Assembly (NCBI GenBank): GCA_015499995.1
Contig: JADNRV010000261.1
Location: 1 to 64,000 of the forward strand
DNA length: 64,000 nucleotides
Direction of reading: 5' to 3'
Source of the DNA: Flammula alnicola
Taxonomy: Eukaryota; Basidiomycota; Agaricomycetes; Agaricales; Strophariaceae
Shown: positions 35,067 to 48,111 of the stretch, piece by piece
How positions within the stretch are numbered: position 1 is the stretch's first letter
Layout: every line of letters starts with the position of its first letter
Notes under the pieces: model-generated
Seen by the model: the letters and a program-made list of their open reading frames with translations, nothing else
Told to the model about the DNA's origin: nothing
Databases searched by the model: none
Position numbers and translations under genes: made by a program

Positions 35067-37400
35067 CTAGTCGATAAGGCGTAGGATGTCGCCCTCGAAG
35101 ACGATGCGGCCCTTCTCCTTCATGGCTGCAACGGCGCGCGCCACTTCAGACGTATCGAAGTCTTCGTGCTTGTCTTGGGGCATGGCGGCATTGAGATACG
35201 CCAATAGAGCCGAGATGGACATGTCATCTGTCGACTCGTAAGTGGTGGCAAATAGATATTCGACGGAACCGAATATGAACTGTTTTCTAGTGACAGAAGA
35301 AATAATATATCAAAAAAGAAGATCTCATGTCTTATGTTGTGAATCGGGGATTTGACTTACCTGCCCGAGGGAGAGTCAAGGTCGGCAAGACCAACGGGCC
35401 ATGGGCGCCTGGGGACGCCGCGCGTCATAGAACGAGGAGGGGGAGTGTGTCCTTCATCCATGTATTCACCGTCAGCATCGGCCTCACCATCGGCGTCGAG
35501 ATCATCGTCCCAAGGACGAGGAGCACGGTGGTTTTGGTGCGGTCCCGTACGAGGATCGGGGCGGTACGCGGAAATCGCCTGCGACATACTGCCGCCATTC
35601 CCGCCATACCTGCTCTTGCCAGCCGACGAGCTGCCATACGGAACCGAACGGGACTTGTGATGGTGCTGCTGCTGCTGATGATGATGCTGATGCTGATGAT
35701 GGACTTGCTGCGGGTGTTTCGAGGAAGAAGCAGAAATTCGGTAGTGGTCTTCATGCATGCTGGGACGGCGCTCCCCCATCCTCCTCGCTTCCTTGCCCCG
35801 GAGATGGTTGTCGGCCGCGTGAGTGTCCACGCCATCCTCAGACTCGATATCTTCTGAACCAGCAGGTCCCTCGCCGCCGTTCGTGCCTTCACGATCTGAC
35901 ATGAGCTCATCTTCTTCGAGTGGCGCCCCATGCTGCTTCCGCGCTTTCATGTGTGCAATCTCCGCTGCCTTTTGCGTCCGACGTTGACTTGAACGAGATA
36001 AGGAAACCATCGTCAGCACATCGCCATCCGAATGACAGGTAAGAACCGACTCACTGTCTTGCAAGGCATTTCCCTCGGTGCTGGAGCCACGGGTAGGCGC
36101 AGTACGAGCTATCCTGTCGAAGCTGGACCCACTTCTGGCAGAGAGAACAGAAGACGCGGTTCGGCTCCACCTCCCCGATCAGACGATCGGCACGGAGGGT
36201 CGCTGCTCGCTGCTCGGCATTACGTCTGCGGGACTCGTGAGCCGGGGCGTAGTTCGATGGGTTGAGATCGTGAAATGAAGACGGGGAACCGAGCGGCGGG
36301 AAACGAGGTGGAAGAGGAGGAGGGGCAGATGATGTCGTCTGTCCTTTCGGTGAGATGGGGCTGGTGGTCGAGGATAAGGGGGCACGGTGAGGCGCTTGTG
36401 AGCCAGACGCCACTTTATTCTCAGGCGTCGGCGGTGCATTGGGGAGAACTTGCTGATGTCTAGCTCGAATGTCGGCGTTTTAATTAGCTTAAATGACAAC
36501 TGACTCGACTTACGGCATAGACGATGAGGAACCTGAGCTGCGCTGACAGGAGGCACGATGCTGGAGCCATTTTTGAACCGCTTGAAGGTGATCGTCCGGG
36601 GGAACGCTGAGCCACTTGTCGCACATGTTGCATAAGAGGCGCTCAGGATCGAACTTGCGGACATCAGGGTCTTTCGAAAACAGAGTGTTCCTCTCTTCTA
36701 GAGCGTAGACGTTCTTGTTGTTGCTAGAGATCACAAGGTGAGAATAATGAGAAAATCCAGAGAATAGGATCATACATTTTCTTCGCAAGGCAACTCTTCC
36801 GGTGAGCATCCCAGGGAATAGAGCAATAGGTAGAATTGGGTCGTAGCCGAATCCATTTGTCACATGAAGCGCAGAGAACACGATAAGCCTCGAAGTCGCC
36901 GACGTATGGGTCAGCGCGCAGGTACTCGATGCGTTCCTCTTCAGTCCGTTTCGCACGTCGCCTCTTTGGAGGATGAGAGAGGGCATCGGCGGTGCTCTCG
37001 GGGGTGTATATGACAGGTTCCCCGGGAGGGCGTGATGCGGCAGGGCTATCAAAACAAATGTGGTAAGAACATTAATATGTGATACTTTCATAACGAGGTC
37101 TCCTACCAGGTGAGACGATGGGCCTCCCAGTGTTTCAACGTGAAACCATTATTTTCCTCATCGCGAAATGATACCCCACCTCCGCACACCTCGCAGATAA
37201 CGCGGCCAGCCTCATATTCGTCTGGCCGAGTATTGGCGCCCTTGGGAAGCGGATTTCCGGAGACGAATGGCTTAGTTTCAGGCTCTTCTGAACGTTCCTT
37301 TCGTTTTAAATGATTTCTAGAAAACACAAGGGAGAGAAACGTGTTAATAACACGGGAAAAAATGGATTAGAAAACATACGTACGTGGGTGATGGGGACAT
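35067..37400 (-). CDS. Protein with four C2HC zinc-knuckle-like repeats (7 exons, 652 aa)
   Basis: Minus-strand exons: 37400-37384, 37316-37107, 37045-36776, 36723-36514, 36459-36055, 35987-35361, 35286-35067. Four modules share the pattern C-x2-C-(x)-K-W...W-x2-H-x3-C: CEVCGGGV..HWEAHRLTC; CASCDKWIRL..PWDAHRKSC; CNMCDKWLSV..WLQHRASC; CSLCQKWVQL..PWLQHRGKC. In each, the block before CxxC ends in RVxC or RLLC. Intron positions recur near the end of each module, as expected for exon duplication. After the modules come Pro-rich, acidic and His/Gln-rich (HQHQHHHQQQQHHH) stretches and a well-ordered C-terminus (SVEYLFATTYESTDDMSIS ... EGDILRLID). I recall similar agaricomycete hypothetical proteins but no named domain. 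Nuclear or nucleic-acid binding is only inference. Confidence 0.8.
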
Positions 37401-40400
37401 GACGGTCGGTGTTGAGCTTGGAGACCTAACCCCAGCGTGTCAGTCAGCAGAACCTTGTTTATAAATTGACATGAGGTAGTCACCGTGTTGCTGTGCCAGC
37501 TTCGGCCATTGCTGAGGGACGACGGGACGAGAGAGGACGGAAACGAGGAAGGAGGAGAGAAGGGAGGAGGAGGGCGATGATTGAATGATCTGTGAAACGG
37601 AAAACATTGGAAGCCTTTTAGCTGAGATCGTATTCGGATCCAAACTCTGAGTAGCATTTTGTTAATGAAAGAATTCCACCAATGTGATTCGCACCCAACA
37701 TATTGCAAAAACATTTCCATATATATTTAAAACTCCGCTCTTTTTCTTTGTCACAAACATCTCTTTGTCACTCTCTCCTCGAGACCTGAATTTCATGACC
37801 CTCTGCCGTGAAGCCACCAACAGAGCGGAGATCGTTTCGCTTTTTATGTCAAATATCCAGCGATCACCCGCAGACCCGGCCCAAAGACTTGTATTCGACC
37901 AGAAATGTATTTACCAGCACGCTCCGTTTTCCCGGATATGCTTTGTCTCTTCCTTTCCTAAATGACTTTCTTATGTCCCTCTGAGAACTTTAACCTTGCT
38001 CGGGTAGAACTCAATTCATTCCTCGGGTTATAAACCACGCTTTGGGTCGTTTCCGGAAGGCTTATTACCTAAACCCGCTTCTTTTAGGAGGTTTGTCGTC
38101 GGATCACCACCCTATTTCTCTTTCCGTGTCAAGCAACCATCTTGCCTCTATTTCCACTCGTATGTAATGAAAACCACATGAACAACTCGCTTTCTTACCT
38201 CCATTTCCCTCTCCTGCGATGCTTGGTCTGCGATCTGTTGCAACTCTCTTAGTCTTATGACTTCCATACACGACACAGACTTGTTCCTGCCCTTCTACCT
38301 GCCACAATTTTTATATGAACCGACCAAGTGCAACGCTGTTCTTTGATCCCACTTTGGACGCCGCCCGCTTTCCGAGGAGATAGAAAAGCTTACTTTTCGC
38401 TCTACCTTTCCGACAAGGACACGGAAAAGCCTGTTCAGACTATCCTCGAGTCGGATCCCCACTGGCGTTTACACGTTCACCATCAAATGTTGCGCACAAT
38501 AGATGCAGCGTTTGACTGGAATGACTCTGCGGTCCATCGTTCAACCCACGGTGCAGTCTGTGCAAGTCAGAATATGGAAAAGAAGTCTCCTGATTTTCTG
38601 TATCCAAGGCTCCTATCTAACCTGCGTCTAGCGCTCCAGTGAATCAGCATGGCAGCTAAACCCGCACAGAGCCATTCATCATTTCCGCTCTTTGTATCGC
38701 CGGTTTTTCTGGGGTTTCATACTACTCTTCCGCTGATCGATGCGATGCTGCCATCGTGTCCATGAGCATGGTCATGGCTCATCATGTCACTTGACATTCG
38801 CGGCAACGTATCCTTCCACATCTATCCTGAAATCCCCAACTGGCGGCGTAGCAGTGGAGCCAAGTAAGTGGGTGAATGAATATACAGCCTATACGATCTG
38901 TGAGGATTTTCGTGCACCTCCTGGTGCCTTAGGCCAATCTGGAAAATTAACCTTGGGAGTTACGTTATTCAAGAACTCCAGAACGAGCACGAGCACAGGC
39001 AAAAGTTATAATCGGACAAGGGTTCACTTTTCTTGGACGTGTTTGGTGGCTATTATTATGCTCATCTCCTCGATTTAGCTTTCTCCCGATCTCCGATGTG
39101 CATCATTGTCTTTGGCCACAATTAACGTCCATTACTCATTATCAATGGTTGGCGCCAAAGCCAAAGCTGGTAGGACAGAATGACGGCAACAACGCGCCTT
39201 TGTGTCATTGACATTTGTAGCGACATCTAGGAGCAAGAAAACTAAAGCCTCCATTGATTATTATGGAGAGTCCTGGTTCTTCGGACGTGTCCCCCATATA
39301 TACCAGAGCACACTTCGATCAATTGACGACTCTGCCGAATTTTTGTTTTTGTTCCGCCTGAAGTTGTATATAACATCCTGCGTTGTATGTCGGCTGAAAC
39401 CAGGGAGCGGTATTATTTTACCCCCGATAAAGTTGCGGAAGTAGTGCCATAGAGTAGTGGGTATGAATGCACGAAATGTTTAGCGCTTGAATCTAAAAAC
39501 ACGGGCCGCCGGTGGAATTCTGCAGGATGGCTAGGTCAGCCTTGGAAATTATTTACACCGGAGAACATCCCTTCCCGCCGACAGCGACTTAGCGTTATAC
39601 ACAAACATGTGTCTCGTTGTGTGGCGTGCTCCATGACTGTTGCATTTCATTTATCAACTGACGTACACTCGCGCGTACGTGCAAACAAACCAAATATGGC
39701 AGAGGCCGTAGAGTGTAACTTGAAAGTAGCTCAAACTGTGCCCCCACGAGCCGCGGAGGACGGGCACCTGGAAAAGAAAAGACAAATATCACGCATGCAA
39801 GTTTCCAATGCAACTGCGGGTTCTTTATCACTTAATTGACATGACAATGTCGTATCTGTAGAGCAACATCGAAGTGTACGCTAATTTCCACCTAAGGGAT
39901 GACGTCCGTATGGCTAAAATTCTGTAACGCTGAGCGTGATGATACTCTCGATATATACATGCAATGCATTATAGACGACCACGAATTTCGCGCATCTCGT
40001 TTGGAGCAACGAGCTTCCCGGAATCTCAGGACCATTTAGGCAAAGTACGATTCACAGAAGATCGCTGCGACACATCTGCATTTCAATCGAGACAGCCATG
40101 TTACACATGATCCATGAACTTTACACTCGGCGTTGTGTGTCGGCCATGTGTTTCCACCGTCATTCGGGATCGGTCCCAATGAGGAGGATTACTACGTTTT
40201 AAAGCAGTGACATCGCCGACTCTCCGCCGCCCACATACATTTGCAATTACCCGTCGTCCTTGAATCCAAAATCTTCATGATTAAAGACAGCGAGCACGTT
40301 CGCCGTACGTTTGAAAGAATTTATGGGAATCAGTAAGCGTCAAGACACAGCCTAGAATTATACGTAGCGTGCACTGCATCAAATAAACTGAGGTAAAACC

Positions 40401-40665
40401 CATTTACGAGTCGATACGAACTATGGTCAACACAGATAGCTATCCAGCCGGAAGTAATCATCGCCCCCCAAATCGAGTTGGTGGTAGAATGATAGTTATC
40501 CGAGCTCCGCGGTTACCACTAGCTAGGGTGGGAGTGGATATGACACTCATCCACCTTGGCCAACCTTCACCAAGCCAAATCGAACACCTGCACGACGGCC
40601 GGCTTACGGGGAGACGGAGTAGGAAAATTGAAGGGGAATAGGAAGGGAACTGAAAAGCGACATCC
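37401..40665. other. 3.3-kb stretch without a recognisable gene
   Basis: Promoter of the zinc-knuckle gene is expected near 37401-37900. The remainder has only short frames; none shows a domain or a splice chain. Confidence 0.4.
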
Positions 40666-41815
40666 TCAAACTTTGCCATATCCGCCTTGTTCCAAGAACG
40701 TGCTGATGTGCTTCACAATCCGCTCGAGGCCGTCGAGCCATTTCGCCAGCTCAGTGTTGAGTTTTTCGATCGAACCGCCTTGGGAAATCCGCATGTAAAA
40801 ATCGTCACGCCGAGGTACTGCGCGAATGGCCACCTGTTAAGATTAGAAAGGGAAGGGAAGAAGAGGGAGGGTTATCCATGAATTAGGGGGGTGGATCGCA
40901 GAAATCGAAGTGGAATGAGGTCAGAAGGATATCGTAACAACAAAGGGAACGAATCCGAGAAGACGTGGAGAAGAAATGGGAACATAGGGGGTAAGTCGAT
41001 GATAAGTATTGGTCAGAACGCACAAGAACAGAAGGAGGTAGAGCTACTTACGGATACGATAGAGCGGATGACGAATGTATGGTGGTGACGCAGAACTTCG
41101 TCGTATGACCGCTTGAAGCAGATATGCAGCTCTGAGACCGTGTCTTTCTGCATGTGCTGTAGTGCACGGCATGTAAACGCCAACCCCCTAAAGTTTCGGT
41201 GAAGAACAAGAGAAAAATCCAAAAGGAATGAACAGTCGGAGAGAGTTAGAAATATGGACACAGATATGTCACGGTTAACATTAATCGACGTGGGTAATGA
41301 ATGAGCTAACTTTAACATACCGGGTGAGACGAGTGAGGCATGGCGTAGCGTGTTTCTGCGGTTCCATGCTTTCAGATCGCACTAGGTCTTCGAGAGTGCC
41401 CGATTTTTCGATGGCGGACTCGTAGCGACCACGAACACCCTGAAGATATACACGATTTCATATCAGGGTGCGGATACATATGAGAATAGAGGGATAAGAA
41501 CGCACGTTGATGTTACTTCTGATGTCTGACTGTACGAACCCAAAGACTCCAGAACCCAATAAATCTTCACGTATACGGGACCGCATCACGCCCCTTAAGT
41601 CCTCGGTTCTCAGAATTAACGCGTAAAGAGCCCTCACCAAACATCTGAACCAGACCATCTGACGCCTCCAGGAAGGAATGTGTGTCTACCCCGTCGTTCG
41701 TAAGCGGTACATCTGCAAAAGACTAAAAGGCCGCCACGATTAAGTATCAGAACAGTGCGAAAATGAGATTGATTCATGTATTACTTACTTTCACTGTCTC
41801 AAAGTATGGTGCCAT
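40666..41815 (-). CDS. Glycolipid transfer protein (GLTP fold) (6 exons, 197 aa)
   Basis: Minus-strand exons: 41815-41789, 41722-41638, 41564-41506, 41439-41321, 41187-41052, 40833-40666. The protein starts MAPYFETVKSFADVPL and reads FLEASDGLVQMFDLLG, then FGFVQSDIRSNINGVRGRYE (the D..N pair of the sugar-binding site), TLEDLVRSE, RGLAFTCRAL, ELHICFKRSYDEVLRHHHTF (site His) and AIRAVPRRDDFYMRI, ending near EQGGYGKV. Length fits the GLTP family, which moves glycosphingolipids between membranes in the cytosol. The usual site Trp in the ATxGLxWLxRGL segment is missing: here it reads ATPCLTRLTRGL. Whether binding is lost or this is a subfamily trait is open. The last intron (41051-40834) is 218 bp, long for this window. 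Confidence 0.85.
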
Positions 41816-44081
41816 GTAGGGGTACAAAAGCAAGGATATGTGTGTTGAGATCGTAGGACACCCAGAACAAACACGTTCAAGACATGAGTCGTGTCTAAAT
41901 AAATGCACGGAGAAAAGGTCAAGTAGCGGATGGATGACACACGCTGGGCTCACAGTCTCGTGACCCTTCGGCAGCTATGGGCTGCCGCAGCCTAGCATAA
42001 GCTGCAGCAGCGAAGAGATTAGATTAGATATTAGTTATCTTATCTCGCCGCGTTTCCGTTCCTCGTGTTCCGCCTGACATACTTAAGTAGCTCCGTAGGC
42101 TTGATAGGCTTCGCCTCAAGAGTCAATGTACAAGATATTAGTCCCGCGAATCATGAGCTGGAATAGTTCGAGAAGGTTACATGATTGATTCGATTCCAAC
42201 TTGATTCCAGTGAACGTTTGCGCACTATTTCTTTTGGTACTAGTAGGCCTTTATACCGAGAAGCGAGATGTTGGTTCCAAAGAGACCTGCAGGGGAATCT
42301 TGACATCAGCAATGTGCAGGGTAGGGAGTCAAGCGAAACAACGATGGCCGCCGGACTCCGGTTATATGAGGGTAGGTGCCGGCTCTGAAACCGTGGCAAA
42401 ATTTAAATGAAACCACGCGTGGTCGCCGGTCGGTTATAAAAGGCCCATCCAAGCTGCCCAAAATTTACATTCCCGGGATGCGAATATCGGTAAGTACTCT
42501 TACACATACATACATATGTACCCGAGAAAATTCTGATGAAAGTTGTATTTGTAACGTACATATTGTACAATGTTCGCGACCTCGACATCCTACATTACTC
42601 GCAAGGCGTGGCTTCCTGTCGTTAGTTATATCAATAGACAGGGTGCCACTCAAAATTTGCACAATCAATCGATTGCACATAACATAGTCAATGCAAGGCC
42701 CATGCCAGTGCGTCGAAACTGATATAAGAATGAGTTTGCACCTATACTACATTTTCGGGGGCTCCGATCGTTTGTTCGAAGTAGACAAGGGTTTATGTCA
42801 GTACAAACGACATTAAGCTCTGGGAAACACATGGTCAATTGAATTCTTGACAGAGGATGAAATCCAGACGCTCCGTTCAAGCTGCGTTTGGGAGGCTCAT
42901 ACACCATTGGGCGCCTGTTTGTTTGGGTCCTTATGGAAGGCGCATATGTCTTCCCGTGTACATGTACGTCGCGTTTGTGTTCCACAAGAGCAAAGTGTCG
43001 CCTTCTAAAATCCGAGGCGGACGGTATGGCAACCACTGATCGTCTTTGGCACTCAAGCTGCGGAAAGATGCAGAAAATCTTTGTAGGACTGCGGATGCGA
43101 GGCGGCGACTGCTAAGGTTCCAGGGCTTTCTATCGAAGAACAAGAATTATGAAGACAGTGACTTGACAGTGACAATATTTCAGAGACCGGCGATCCTCAA
43201 CTTCATCACGCAGCTCGAAATTTCCCGGATATAAGGCCATAACCCAATCCGATTAGGAGAGAAAACAAGCTGAAACAGAGGAGGTTTAAAGGCGAAAGAC
43301 CAGAGAGAGGAGCATGACTGCATGTTAAGGATTCCGAAAGTGGATTGTAGTTGATCACAATGCACATATGCCCCGGTTCTCGCCTTCTTGTCTCCCTGAC
43401 TGCTGCGGAGAAGTTGTCGCTAGTGGTATGGCTGTGATTATCAGATTAATCGCAGATGCTACATACGTATCCACGTCGACGAATGCACTGCAGAATATTC
43501 CGTCTATGTAGTTCGAAACGCTGCTACCCGTCAGCCCATCGCAAGATATTATATCCGGTCAACAAATATTATTATCTAAGTTGCCTCTTCTCAGCTTTGT
43601 TGTATAAGTATTTTCATGATTCTATGGCGCAACAACTGCGAGAGGCGATGCGCTGCGAGCGAGCAAAGAACGATGCTCATATACTGTAAGTCTGAAGTCG
43701 CGTAAAATTAGACTTTTGGGTTATTTGCATGGCATTGAGCGCCATCCATCATCCATGATGACCAGGTGCCATTTGTCGATCGGAGAGTTTGACCGAAATG
43801 AAGGGCTTTGTCACTGCCTTAGAAATGTCCAGGCAACAAACGGTTTCCTTCTTTCGAGCCGGTTTGACAAATCGCGAGCAGGAGTCGGCCACATGAGACG
43901 TGAATGGGTCCTATGATTGGTTGGATGACGTGAGAAAACATGTTTGATGTGGCGGCAATCTGCTTTGTTCACAGATTTTCCCATCAGTCTCCATACGGTC
44001 GAGAGGGGCGGAAGCAACTTTATGCGAAATAAGAAGCTGGTCAGTTCCCTGCTTGCTCTCCTTTCCTGCCCTACAATCTCA
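41816..44081. other. 2.3-kb intergenic region between divergent genes
   Basis: The GLTP gene and the Zn2Cys6 gene are divergent, so promoters of both should lie here. A gattagattagatattag run lies near 42017. No coding region is supported. Confidence 0.4.
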
Positions 44082-47000
44082 ATGCCTGCTGAACCTACGA
44101 AAGCAAAACTTAAACGTCGCTCAAGTCGGAAGGATTTGGAAGAATATCGGTTCGATGGTAGCCATGGTCGAGAACTAGAGCTCAAACGAAATAGAGGTGC
44201 GTATTCGAGTCATGGCTCGTCGAGAGCCACATGGCGTCCTCCTGACATTTCCTTTAAACTTCGATAGGAGAGGTACGCTTGGCCTCGCTTTCCGTCTTCG
44301 GTGGATCTGATATTAGATTGGTATTGCCCTAAGGTTAGCTGTGCCGAATGTCGTAGGTATGCGATCATCGCACTTGTTTACGGCCAATTCAACTCATTTC
44401 GGCGAAAGGTTGAAGATAAAGTGCGACAAGCAGATTCCCTGTCAGTCTTGCCAGGTATGTTTTTTGACATATACCAGTGTCATTCGAAAACCAACGACGA
44501 TGGGCGGAACAGAGAAGAGGGTGTGCGGCGTTGTGTCCAAATGGTGAGTCTGCCACGTTTCCTTTGAGCGGCTACTGAACTTCGGATAGGAAGTCTCGCC
44601 ACTGGCCAAGGAACACGGTATTTGTTCCGTCGTTCGTCCCTGCAAATCCTGGAAGCTAAACCACGTTTTTTAGATTCGTTTTGGCTGCAACGGAACATCT
44701 GCACCGACGGATCGCCAATTTGAGTGGCCGGATACGACAGCTCGAAGACGCACTGTCCACCTTGCATGCAAAACACTCCACCGAACCCCACCCTCTCCTC
44801 CACGAGGACTTGATTCATGTCGATGAGCGCGATGGAGACATTGATGCATGTGGAGAGGACGGTACCGGCCCAGCAGCGCAGTCGGGAGAAGTGCTGGATG
44901 CGTTTGGCACTCTGTCGATATCGGAGCATGGGATATCGAGGTTTTTTGGGCCTACTGGCGGGTCAGAGGTGCGTCTCATTTTATAGCTCGTCAATATGCA
45001 CCGAGTAGTCATGTGTCCATTTGAACTTCACAGAGCCTTCTCTTGGTGAGTTCGTCTACGAATGAGAGCCTCCTTTTTACTAATCGACTCCCATAGGCCA
45101 ACCTTGATTCAAACAATGCCTCACCTGAGGGTGTTCGTACACCCGATTCCATGCAAGGCTCGAAGAGTCCGTCGACAATCGGCGACTTGTCATTGTTTTC
45201 CCAATCCTTTCCGTTCACTCCCATGGGTCAGCCCGCAGATGTTCAAGAACTTATCGAGAGCCATCTTCCTCCATATGAACGTACGCTGGCTCTCTGTGAG
45301 ACCTACTTTGAGCAAGTCTCTTGGATCTTCCGCGGCGTCACCCGGTTCCAGTTAATCGATGATATGATTCCAGTCATCTACAAGCGACAGTCAGCCCCGC
45401 CCGGAGAAGAATACAGCAGTCCACACGATCTCGCCCTTCTATTCGTCATCTTAGCGGTTGGATCTCTCGTCGGACAAGAACCATCAAATGCGCGTGGAGA
45501 ACACTTCCACCAGATCTCCCGAGCCGCAATCTCCTTGCAGCCGGTCCTGGAGAAACCTTCTGTCGTCACTATTCAAGCCTTGCACCTCATGAGTATTTAT
45601 AACGCCATGAGCGGAAGTGATTTGAAAAGCGAGACAAGCATGGAGATGACTTGGTCGTTAGTTACACTAGCTTCGCATTTGTCTCAGACCGTGAGTTATT
45701 TTTTCTTCGGAGGCTTTAATTCGTATTGATATCTTGAATTTAGATTGGCCTTCGTACGTTTCCTCTCTTTTATGAGAGTTGTTTCGGTGTATCTCACATG
45801 AACCTTTTAGATCGTGATAGTGCTCGCTGGGGATTGTCGCCGAAGATGGTACAGCGACGACGTGTCTTGTTCTGGGATCTTTTTGTCGCAGACGTTTGGC
45901 AGGTACGTTTCAAATGTCGGCCTCTCTTTGACTCGGAGCTTACCGAATACCGCAGAGTCTGAATACGGGACGGCCGCCATCGTTCTCCTTAGCTTATATC
46001 GATTGCAATTACCCGCAATATAGTATTGATGACCTGAACAAGGAAGGTGGTTTCGGCTCAGCGTGTAAGTAATATATTTTTGCCGTCCCAGAAACCAGCC
46101 CATTCTTTTTTCAGTCGAAGTCTGGCAATATCGTTTTGCGGCCGAGTGTGTTGCAGATGTGACATCTCGTACCTTGACTGCCGAGGCCCCGTCGTACGCC
46201 ACCATCATGGAGCTCGACCGCAAAGTTCGTGAGTTCCCGCTACCAGATGGAATGTCGACTGCGCCGGACGACCTTGCCGCTTCGTTTCAACGCTGTGTTC
46301 TAGACCACATCCGTGAAACAGGTATGATTTCTTGTGACTTTTCGTTCGTAATCTGAGAGATTTGATCCTACAGTTCTCATGTATATACACCGGAGTTTCT
46401 TCGCTCAGGCGATTATCGAACATCCTGTCAACCCGCTGAAAAGCGTTTACGCACCATCCTTTTTGGCAGCGTATCGCGCTTCATCCACCATTTTGAAATC
46501 CATTCGTGAACAGTTTAATATCTGGCCAAACTCCTGTTCCCGTTTTTGGACGATGTGGACATTCGCATTTTCAGCTGCAGTACGTACCTCTGTTAAACCC
46601 TCACGTCACACAATGCTAAGATGACGCACCTATTTTCAGGTTGTTTTTGGCACAGTCGTCACACGCGGACCTCGTTCGCCGCTTGCGCAATCTGCTATGA
46701 TCGAACTGGAACAAGCATGCATTCTTTTCTCCAAAGCTTCTATGTATAGCATTAGGGCGACAAAAGCTTTGGTACGCGTCCTCGAAGCCCGTCTTACCGT
46801 ACCGACGATCTGATGTACCTTTTTTACCAGCCTATCTTAACAAAACTAAGTGAAAAAGCGCGGAATGCGCTCGCGGCGGCTCAGAACGATCCATCTCCGA
46901 TGGCAGGAGATAAGGGAGGATTTCTGTGGAATATCAAGCAGGAGGATAAAACGGATGATGAATTGTCCATTTTCGCTGGTCACACTCGGTTTGTTTCTGC

Positions 47001-47877
47001 GAAACGCGGAAATGAATCAACGACGACATCGGCTCTTCAGGCTGTCCGATTTGAACCGAGCCCACCCCTATATCCTGTTGTTCTTTCGCAAGTGCAAGCC
47101 CAGACTCCTGAACTTCAATCCGTCGACCAAAGTCGAGCGACTCAGCAGCAGCAACAACAGGCTTCACGAACACATTCCTCTGTTCCAGCATCGGGCTATC
47201 AGCACCAGCCTCCTGCTATCGCGTTATCAGATTCCTCTTCGTCTTCCAGCAGCATGGCAAATGCATGGGCTGCACCCGTCGCCATTCAATCTCGAGACCA
47301 ATATATGGCATCTCCTATAGAGTCGATGCGTTATTCATACGCTCCCTCGGATCGCAGTCTTCAGCAAACCTCTCCAGTCGAGGTTCCATCCGCGACCTCT
47401 GCGTACGGCTGGTCCACCGATTTGCGACAGCAGCCAATTGCCCCAAATTCAGCTCGTCATATGCAACCACCCCCGTTCCAGGCGCGTCAGCAGCCACTCC
47501 AGCAGCACCAGCAGTACCACGTTCACGCTGCTCACGTCAACTCCGTCGATTTGCAGCCTCGTCATCCCCACGCACATTACGCCTCTCAATACCCGCCCCA
47601 AGCTCAGCGAGAGGTATCGCGACGCCAGTCGCAACCTAATATCCCCGACCATATTTCCTCTTCGTCACAACAGCACCCGAATTCTCAGGCCCAGGCTGCG
47701 TCGTATGCTATGTACAATAACCCTGCATCGACGTACCACCCCCAAGCGCAGGCCGGTGCCCCTCCCAACATGGACTTGGCTGATCTCGGTCTAGCGGCGC
47801 GTGATTCGAGGCTAGATGAGCGGTGGGGTTCGTTCATGGCTGATTCAGGTCTTTTGGAAGATTTTCGACGTCGTTAG
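44082..47877 (+). CDS. Zn2Cys6 transcription factor with fungal_trans domain (16 exons, 983 aa)
   Basis: Exons: 44082-44196, 44268-44272, 44334-44356, 44409-44454, 44513-44543, 44590-44617, 44674-44968, 45034-45045, 45097-45690, 45744-45753, 45811-45902, 45956-46064, 46115-46321, 46374-46579, 46640-46771, 46831-47877. A basic start (KLKRRSSRK) precedes the zinc cluster CAECRRLKIKCDKQIPCQSC-Q-RRGCAALCPN, a linker GSLATGQGTR and a coiled coil (RRIANLSGRIRQLEDAL). The middle-homology regulatory domain follows (ALLFVILAVGSLVGQE; ARWGLSPKMVQRRRVLFWDLF; GRPPSFSLAYIDCNYP). The tail is rich in Gln, Ser and Pro and ends DERWGSFMADSGLLEDFRRR. It should bind CGG-type sites as a dimer; target genes cannot be told. 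Zinc-cluster codons are spread over five very small exons, and exons of 5, 12 and 10 nt are needed. Confidence 0.88.
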
Positions 47878-48111
47878 AGGTCCACTCGAACAATTCGAGT
47901 AGTCGTATGTACTAATAGATAAGTTTCCATTGTTACATGAATTTTTTTCGTCCTTCGCTAGCTCTCCTTACTGCGGTCGTGTTATTGCTATCATGGTTAT
48001 TTGTTTCTCTCTGTCTATTTTTCTGATGTATATACTGTATAGTTTTCAAGTTGTACGGATTATTTAACATAACATAAGTATGTAGATATAATATTTGCAG
48101 TGAAATCGAAT

